A DNA stretch of 41,887 nucleotides from Candidatus Woesearchaeota archaeon (GTDB taxonomy: Archaea > Nanobdellota > Nanobdellia > SCGC-AAA011-G17 > JACPNG01), in assembly GCA_018303365.1 (NCBI GenBank), contig JAGVYI010000005.1:1-41887 (forward strand), given 5' to 3'. Made by a program: the position numbers and the translations under genes. How positions within the stretch are numbered: the first letter of the stretch is position 1; each line of letters starts with the position of its first letter. Below are positions 36,327 to 41,887 of the stretch, one piece after another. A model generated the notes under the pieces. The model was not told the DNA's origin. It was given only the letters and a program-made list of their open reading frames with translations, and searched no databases.

Positions 36327-36831
36327 AAAGAAATTGGGAATGCTCAAAAGCAAAGCAAAGAATCGTGACATATTCATATTTTTTACCATTTTGCTCATAC
36401 CAAACATCCTAAGACAGGTACTTTATTGGGCAGCTTTCCTAAAAACAGGGCAATTGGACTTTATTGTAAGCTTTGAAACACAAGCAATCTATCAAAGGGG
36501 CTTTCCTTTCGTTGGTATTTTTGAAGAAATAATTATTGGAATCATATTTACTTTCCTCTGGTTCAAGTACACAAAGCTTCGTTTTTTTGCCTATGGGTGG
36601 GTTCTTGATGCCACATTTGATTATGCATCTGTACTGGTATGGTATCTTGCTGGTGCAACACCTTTGCAACTACTTGGGCTTGGGGTTATAACAAGATTTT
36701 TGTTAAGAGAAATAATATTATTCTACGGAATCTTTGGACCGCTCCTGATGATTAAAAAAAGCAATATAATGTGGGTAATTTTCAGCTCACTAACTATTGG
36801 GTTATTGACCTTATTAGTAGTATTGTTGTAA
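36304..36831 (+). CDS. Multi-pass membrane protein
   Basis: Several hydrophobic segments; overlaps the preceding ORF by 23 nt. Confidence 0.65.
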   Translation: MFSKKDVEKKLGMLKSKAKNRDIFIFFTILLIPNILRQVLYWAAFLKTGQLDFIVSFETQAIYQRGFPFVGIFEEIIIGIIFTFLWFKYTKLRFFAYGWVLDATFDYASVLVWYLAGATPLQLLGLGVITRFLLREIILFYGIFGPLLMIKKSNIMWVIFSSLTIGLLTLLVVLL

Positions 36832-36900
36832 GAACCGAAACAATTCGCAATAAGACCATAATACCATTAAATTTTTATTATTATCCCTGTTGCTTTGTCT

Positions 36901-37200
36901 ATGGGTAATACTGAAGAGTTAATGAATCTTGCCAGAAAAGTTGATAAAATTCTTAAAGAAGAGTTAACACTGGCCAGCATCGAGCATGATTTGGCTGAAG
37001 CTAGGATTTATGATTTAAGAACAGTTGGTGTGCAGGGAGATCAAAGGACTTATGCTTATCCTGCTGAAATAACTTTATATCGTGGAGATAAGTTTATATG
37101 GGATACTGAATTTCTAGAAAAACTAAGCCTCAGAGTTACTAATGAAGTGGATTCAATTAATAGGGTTGTGTATGTTATTGCAACAAGGCGACCGAACTAG
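36901..37200 (+). CDS. Stand-alone GMP-synthase C-terminal (dimerization) domain-like protein
   Basis: LRTVGVQGDQRTYAYPAEITL...LSLRVTNEVDSINRVVYVIA matches the GuaA C-terminal pattern; no ATP-PPase domain in the ORF or immediately upstream. Confidence 0.75.
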   Translation: MGNTEELMNLARKVDKILKEELTLASIEHDLAEARIYDLRTVGVQGDQRTYAYPAEITLYRGDKFIWDTEFLEKLSLRVTNEVDSINRVVYVIATRRPN

Positions 37201-37210
37201 TTAAAAAAGT

Positions 37211-37507
37211 TCATCCAAAAAGCCAGCAAATAGCGAAAATCACCCCACTTAAAATTAAATAAAAGAGTTCTGTGAAGCTATTGGTTGATGAAAAATAAGG
37301 AGTTAGTAATATTTTTACTACTAAATAGAAAGATAAGTTCTTAGAGTTCATCAAGAGAAAGAAAACACCAACAAAAAGGATAGGTATAAACTTAGACTTA
37401 TGCCAAGACCCACCATATTTATATAATTCATAGTAGAGTGTCGATCTGATGTTGAAAAAAAGCAGAAAATGGAAAGAAAAGATAGAAGGTTTAAAATTAG
37501 CAGTCAA
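37211..37507 (-). CDS. Possible small membrane protein
   Basis: Hydrophobic ORF; the N-terminal part overlaps the ABC-transporter ORF, so the true start is probably internal. Confidence 0.3.
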   Translation of the reverse strand: MTANFKPSIFSFHFLLFFNIRSTLYYELYKYGGSWHKSKFIPILFVGVFFLLMNSKNLSFYLVVKILLTPYFSSTNSFTELFYLILSGVIFAICWLFG

Positions 37508-39263
37508 ATGGACATATCAATCTTCTCCATTTCTGACAATAGCAATCTTAGTAATTACTGTTCTTGGTGGATTAATAACGATTGTTGAGCCGTATATCTT
37601 TAAACTTATTCTTGATTATCTTGTAAACCAGAGAGAAGTAGCAACAAAATTAGTCATTACTATCGGCATCTTTGGAATACTTACAGCCTATGGACTTGCC
37701 CGTATTTTTCAGAATATTTTCTGGGATATTAGCAACCTCATCAAAAGGGTCCATACATTAAGGATAGAAAGACACGTTATGCACTCTTTAATGGGAAACA
37801 TCTCCTCATTAGACCTTGTATATTTTGAGGATCCGGAATATTATAACCTGCTTTCAAGAGCAACAACAAATTTATGGAGGGTACTAGAAATATTTTGGCA
37901 GTTTACATTTCTAATAGGAGAGATAGTAAGTGTCATTGTGATTGTGGGTGCCCTAGCTACCTTTGACTGGCGAATCGTAGGAATAGTAATTGTTGGAGCA
38001 ATCCCAAGCATATTTCTCGTTTTAAAATCTGCAGAAGTCCAATGGAGTGCTTTCGCAGAATCATCTCCAATATTCCGCCATGCCCATTATTACCGCTCTT
38101 TGCTAACAGAACAGCCAGAAGCAATAAAGGAAGTAAAATCATTTAGACTACGCAGTTACTTTCTAAAAAAATTTCATGAACTTTTCGGCAATTTTATTAA
38201 AAACCAAGATAGTGCAGCTATAACTCAATTAAGGTGGTATGTATTAGTTGGGGTAATTGAAGGTGGGCTCTCAGTACTTGCAGCATGGCTAGTTTTGAAA
38301 CTGTTTATAGGTGGGACTATTACAATAGGGGACCTAACCTTCCTATGGGCTCTTCTATTCCAATTTGCGGCACATGTGAGGTGGGTTGTGCGCATGGTTG
38401 GAGATATGAATACACATTCTACCTTCCTAACACCAATGGTCAAAATTTTTTACTTCAAGCCAACAATAAAAACACCAGAAAAACCACGTGAGTTTCCAAA
38501 GAGAATAAGTAAGGGCATTGAGTTCAGAAATGTCGATTTTACATATCATAGGTCAAAAAAGCCAGTTCTAAAAAATATAAATTTACATATTAAACCGGGA
38601 GAAAGTATTGCTCTTGTCGGTGAGAATGGATCTGGAAAGACAACATTGATAAAATTACTGACTAGGTTATATGAAGTAAGCAAAGGAGAAATAACAATAG
38701 ATGGTGTTAACATAAGAGAATATTCGCTTGAGGACCTTGCTGACGCAATAGGGGTCATATTTCAAGATTTCATGAAGTACGAGGCAGTTGTTGAAGAGAA
38801 CATTCGATACGGGAAGATAACAAAAGATAAATATAAAATAAATATTCATAAGGCTGCAAAGAAATCTGGGGCTTGGGACTTTGTAAAAGCATTGGATAAA
38901 AAGTACAAAACGCAGATTGGTAAAAAGCTTGACGAAGAAGGGATCGACCTTTCTGTGGGTCAATGGCAGAAAATTGCCTTGGCAAGGGCTTTTTTTAAAG
39001 ATGCCCCAATACTTATTCTCGATGAACCAACAGCAGCAGTTGATGCAAAAGCAGAATACAATCTTTTTAAAAGGTTCAAGAAGCTAAGTAAAAACAAAAC
39101 AACAATTCTAATCTCACACAGATTCTCTACAGTAAGAATGGCAGATAGGATTATTGTTATAGCAAATGGAAGGATTGTAGAGCAAGGAACCCACAAAGAA
39201 CTTCTAAAAAAGAAAGGGGTTTATGCTAAGTTGTTTACGCTTCAAGCAGAAGGATACAAGTAA
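37449..39263 (+). CDS. ABC transporter (fused TM + ATPase)
   Basis: Multiple TM segments, Walker A GENGSGKTT, signature LSVGQWQKIALARA, Walker B ILILDEP. Confidence 0.93.
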   Translation: MLKKSRKWKEKIEGLKLAVKWTYQSSPFLTIAILVITVLGGLITIVEPYIFKLILDYLVNQREVATKLVITIGIFGILTAYGLARIFQNIFWDISNLIKRVHTLRIERHVMHSLMGNISSLDLVYFEDPEYYNLLSRATTNLWRVLEIFWQFTFLIGEIVSVIVIVGALATFDWRIVGIVIVGAIPSIFLVLKSAEVQWSAFAESSPIFRHAHYYRSLLTEQPEAIKEVKSFRLRSYFLKKFHELFGNFIKNQDSAAITQLRWYVLVGVIEGGLSVLAAWLVLKLFIGGTITIGDLTFLWALLFQFAAHVRWVVRMVGDMNTHSTFLTPMVKIFYFKPTIKTPEKPREFPKRISKGIEFRNVDFTYHRSKKPVLKNINLHIKPGESIALVGENGSGKTTLIKLLTRLYEVSKGEITIDGVNIREYSLEDLADAIGVIFQDFMKYEAVVEENIRYGKITKDKYKINIHKAAKKSGAWDFVKALDKKYKTQIGKKLDEEGIDLSVGQWQKIALARAFFKDAPILILDEPTAAVDAKAEYNLFKRFKKLSKNKTTILISHRFSTVRMADRIIVIANGRIVEQGTHKELLKKKGVYAKLFTLQAEGYK

Positions 39264-39566
39264 GATTAAAAATGGCAGCAATCTTCTTTTCAGACCATTT
39301 AAGATAATTTATCAAGAAAGGTAAATTCATTTTGGCACATTTAACAACAAGAAACTTGTCTTTGGGTAGTTCTTGATAATGAGGGTAATAACAGCAAATG
39401 TTCCTTTCTATAAAAAATATAATATTAAAGCACAAAAGAAAGTTTTAAATAGGGTAAAAATAGTTTACAATAAAATAAAGCATTTATTATTACGAGAGAG
39501 CACTTGCTCAGTCTTCTGACACTTCGCTTTTTCTAGAAAAGTGCTTAAAAATACAAAGGAGAAAAA

Positions 39567-40781
39567 ATGAACTTATTTGAAACGTTTGGCTTAAGCCAAG
39601 AACTGATTGATTCTATCAAGAGGATGGGATTTAAAGAACCAACAGAAATCCAAAAAGAGGCTATCCCTCCAATCATGAAAGGAAAAGATGTAATAGGAGA
39701 GTCAGCAACAGGTTCTGGAAAAACATTGGCATTTGGTTGCGGCATTGTAGATAAGGTTACTCAGGGAGCCGGGATACAAGCCTTAATTCTCACACCAACA
39801 AGAGAGCTCACCCTTCAGGTAAAAGAAGCAATTCAAAAACTCTCCAGCAAAAAGAAACTAAATGTCGTACCAGTCTATGGTGGGGTCGCTATTGGCCCAC
39901 AAATAAAAGACATATTAAAGGCAGATGTAGTGGTGGCAACACCTGGAAGGATGTTGGATCACTTGGAAAGAAGGACAATAAACACTTCAAAAGTTAAAAT
40001 ATTAATACTTGATGAAGCAGACCGCATGTTTGATATGGGTTTTATAGAAGATGTAGAGCAAATAATAAAGGCATGCCCAAAGAAAAGGCAGACACTATTC
40101 TTCTCAGCAACAATTTCATCAAACATAAGGAACCTTGCAAATAAGTATATGGAAAATCCAATAAGAGTTTCAGCAGAAAAGATGGTTGACCCAAAAAAGC
40201 TAAAACAAGTCTACTACGACGTGCCAAAAAACATGAAACTCTCATTATTAACCCACCTTCTGGAGGAAGAGAAAGCAGGCCTTGTGATTGTGTTTTGTAA
40301 TACAAGAAGAACAACAGACTTTGTTGTGAGAAATCTTCAGTCAAATAAAATTAAGGCAATTGCCATTCATGGCGGGTTGGCCCAGAACAAACGAACAAAG
40401 ACTATGAAGATATTCAATGAAGGAAAAGTAGGTGTGCTCGTGTGTACTGATGTCGCAGCACGTGGATTGCATATTGAGAATGTATCGCATGTCTATAACT
40501 ATGAGATTCCAAAAGACGCAAAAGATTACGTACATAGGATTGGTAGGACAGCAAGGGCAGGAGAAGAAGGAAAAGCAATAAATCTACTTTGTGATTATGA
40601 TCACGAAAATTTTTCAAGGATACGAAGAGAGTATCCTATCTTCTCAATTGAAAGAATAGAAAAACCATATGTAAAAATGGTAATCGCAAAAAGAATAGAA
40701 GAAAAAAGAAAGCCCCAAATCAGACCCCGCCTTATGCAAAGGCACAATAGATTTGAATACAGGCAAAGAGAAATAATCTAA
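39567..40781 (+). CDS. DEAD-box RNA helicase
   Basis: ATGSGKT, PTRELTLQ, TPGRMLDHL, DEADRMFDMGF, SAT, HRIGRTARAG. Confidence 0.95.
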   Translation: MNLFETFGLSQELIDSIKRMGFKEPTEIQKEAIPPIMKGKDVIGESATGSGKTLAFGCGIVDKVTQGAGIQALILTPTRELTLQVKEAIQKLSSKKKLNVVPVYGGVAIGPQIKDILKADVVVATPGRMLDHLERRTINTSKVKILILDEADRMFDMGFIEDVEQIIKACPKKRQTLFFSATISSNIRNLANKYMENPIRVSAEKMVDPKKLKQVYYDVPKNMKLSLLTHLLEEEKAGLVIVFCNTRRTTDFVVRNLQSNKIKAIAIHGGLAQNKRTKTMKIFNEGKVGVLVCTDVAARGLHIENVSHVYNYEIPKDAKDYVHRIGRTARAGEEGKAINLLCDYDHENFSRIRREYPIFSIERIEKPYVKMVIAKRIEEKRKPQIRPRLMQRHNRFEYRQREII

Positions 40782-40802
40782 AGGACCCTATAAAATTATC
40801 TT

Positions 40803-41294
40803 TTAGAAAATATGTTCTTCATGGGCAATCTTGTAGTTATAAAGTTCGTCTGGTGAAAACCACAGTGCAACCTCTTCATTTGCCTCTTCTTTATTTGCTG
40901 AAGCATGAATCAGATTTCGTACTGCTTTCTTCTGCTGGTCAGTATAACTATAGCTAACATGTGTGAAATCTCCCCTAATAGTGCCAGGAAGAGCAGCTTT
41001 AGGCTCTGTCGGACCAACAATCTTTCTAACATTCTCTACAGCTTCAACACCTTCAAGACAAATTGCAACAACTGGCCCCTCTGTAATAAAATCAATAAGG
41101 AAATTTCGAATATGCTCTCCGCGCCTCTTAGTGATATCTTCAGTATAATGTTTTTTAGCAAAATCATTGTCTGCCCAAAACATTTTAAGACCAACAATCT
41201 TAAGCCCCTTTGTCTCAAAACGCTTTAGAATCTCACCTATAAGGGCACGTTTCACACCATCTGGTTTGACAAGAACAAGTGTTCGTTCAATCAT
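40803..41294 (-). CDS. ndk: Nucleoside diphosphate kinase
   Basis: ERTLVLVKPDGVKR, GPTEPKAALPGTIRGDF, NLIHASANKEEANEEVALWF. Confidence 0.93.
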   Translation of the reverse strand: MIERTLVLVKPDGVKRALIGEILKRFETKGLKIVGLKMFWADNDFAKKHYTEDITKRRGEHIRNFLIDFITEGPVVAICLEGVEAVENVRKIVGPTEPKAALPGTIRGDFTHVSYSYTDQQKKAVRNLIHASANKEEANEEVALWFSPDELYNYKIAHEEHIF

Positions 41295-41368
41295 AAGAAT
41301 CTGCCAACACAAGAGTTATATAAATGTTCCGTCATGTTTACACAAAATAAAAATACTAAAAGTTAAGA

Positions 41369-41551
41369 TTACTTCTTCTTTCCCTTCTCGTAATTAGCTG
41401 TCCAAGGTAGTCGCCTAGCCTTGCGCTTAAGTTTAAGCATATTTTTCTCGCACTTAGAAGAACAAAAATTGGCAGTTTTACCTGTCTTGAATACATAAAG
41501 TTTTCCTGTACCCCTCTCAACTTCATACCCGCAAAAAGTACATTTTGCCAT
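41369..41551 (-). CDS. rpl24e: Ribosomal protein L24e
   Basis: [34 protein letters not shown]. Confidence 0.93.
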   Translation of the reverse strand: MAKCTFCGYEVERGTGKLYVFKTGKTANFCSSKCEKNMLKLKRKARRLPWTANYEKGKKK

Positions 41552-41553
41552 AA

Positions 41554-41847
41554 CTATCCCTTTCTTCCCTGACTAAGCCGTCTCGCTTCAATTTCTGTTT
41601 CACGAAGCATAAGAATATCTTTAAGACGAATAGGACCCTTTACATTCCGCCTGAGAATCTTATTTTTATCCCTTCCCTCAAGGACTTTACAGCGAACCTG
41701 TTGGACCTCTCCACGCGTTCCGGTTCTTGCAACAATTTCCTCAACAACAGCAGGCACTGCACCACCAAAGGTAGCTCCCGCTTGTATCTCTCCTTTTGCT
41801 TCACCTTTTTTTTGATTTGGCTTTTTTATATTTCCTTGGTTTACCAT
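41554..41847 (-). CDS. rps28e: Ribosomal protein S28e with N-terminal extension
   Basis: [53 protein letters not shown]. Confidence 0.92.
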   Translation of the reverse strand: MVNQGNIKKPNQKKGEAKGEIQAGATFGGAVPAVVEEIVARTGTRGEVQQVRCKVLEGRDKNKILRRNVKGPIRLKDILMLRETEIEARRLSQGRKG

Positions 41848-41848
41848 T

Positions 41849-41887
41849 TTATTTTAACTCAGCAATAATTTCCTTAAGAAGGTTCTT
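41849..41887 (-). CDS. C-terminal end of an upstream gene, probably ribosomal protein L7Ae (truncated)
   Basis: In-frame tail [12 protein letters not shown] directly upstream of rps28e; L7Ae is its usual archaeal neighbour. Confidence 0.5.
   Translation of the reverse strand, partial: KNLLKEIIAELK

Noticed and set aside
39490-39566. Short GCACTT...AAGTGC pairing and TTTTCTAGAAAA palindrome before the DEAD-box helicase as an RNA thermometer or riboswitch
   Set aside because: Pairing is short and AT-rich; not enough to distinguish from chance without covariation data.
1-41887. CRISPR arrays, rRNA genes, complete IS elements
   Set aside because: No regularly spaced direct repeats, no rRNA core sequences and no intact transposase ORF were seen.

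Overview
The window looks like chromosomal DNA from a DPANN-type archaeon (Woesearchaeota/Pacearchaeota-like; this placement is an inference from gene content). Core archaeal modules: a split RNA polymerase operon (rpoH-B''-B'-A'-A''-rpl30e-nusA-rps12-rps7), rpl35ae/rpl10e, and rpl7ae-rps28e-rpl24e-ndk. There are five tRNA genes. Three are intron-bearing: tRNA-Lys(TTT) with two non-canonical introns, tRNA-Asp(GTC) with a D-arm intron, and tRNA-Tyr(GTA) with an anticodon-loop intron. Housekeeping genes include endonuclease III, Pcm, SOD, rhodanese, a DEAD-box helicase and an ABC transporter. Main points for a second look: (1) small non-canonical tRNA introns whose bulge-helix-bulge motifs can be drawn base by base; (2) a PEP-synthase-like protein that appears to lack the phosphohistidine swivel domain; (3) a stand-alone GMP-synthase C-terminal domain; (4) a three-paralog unknown family in a tight operon with an LspA-like lipoprotein signal peptidase; (5) two paralogous nucleotidyltransferase + helical-domain proteins, one next to an unknown-gene cluster and the other divergent from a MoxR-VWA pair; (6) a regulator ending in a sigma-70 region-4-like helix-turn-helix; (7) a compositionally distinct, decayed island next to tRNA-Val; (8) a candidate structured RNA. 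All calls come from reading the sequence and translations. No database search was run.
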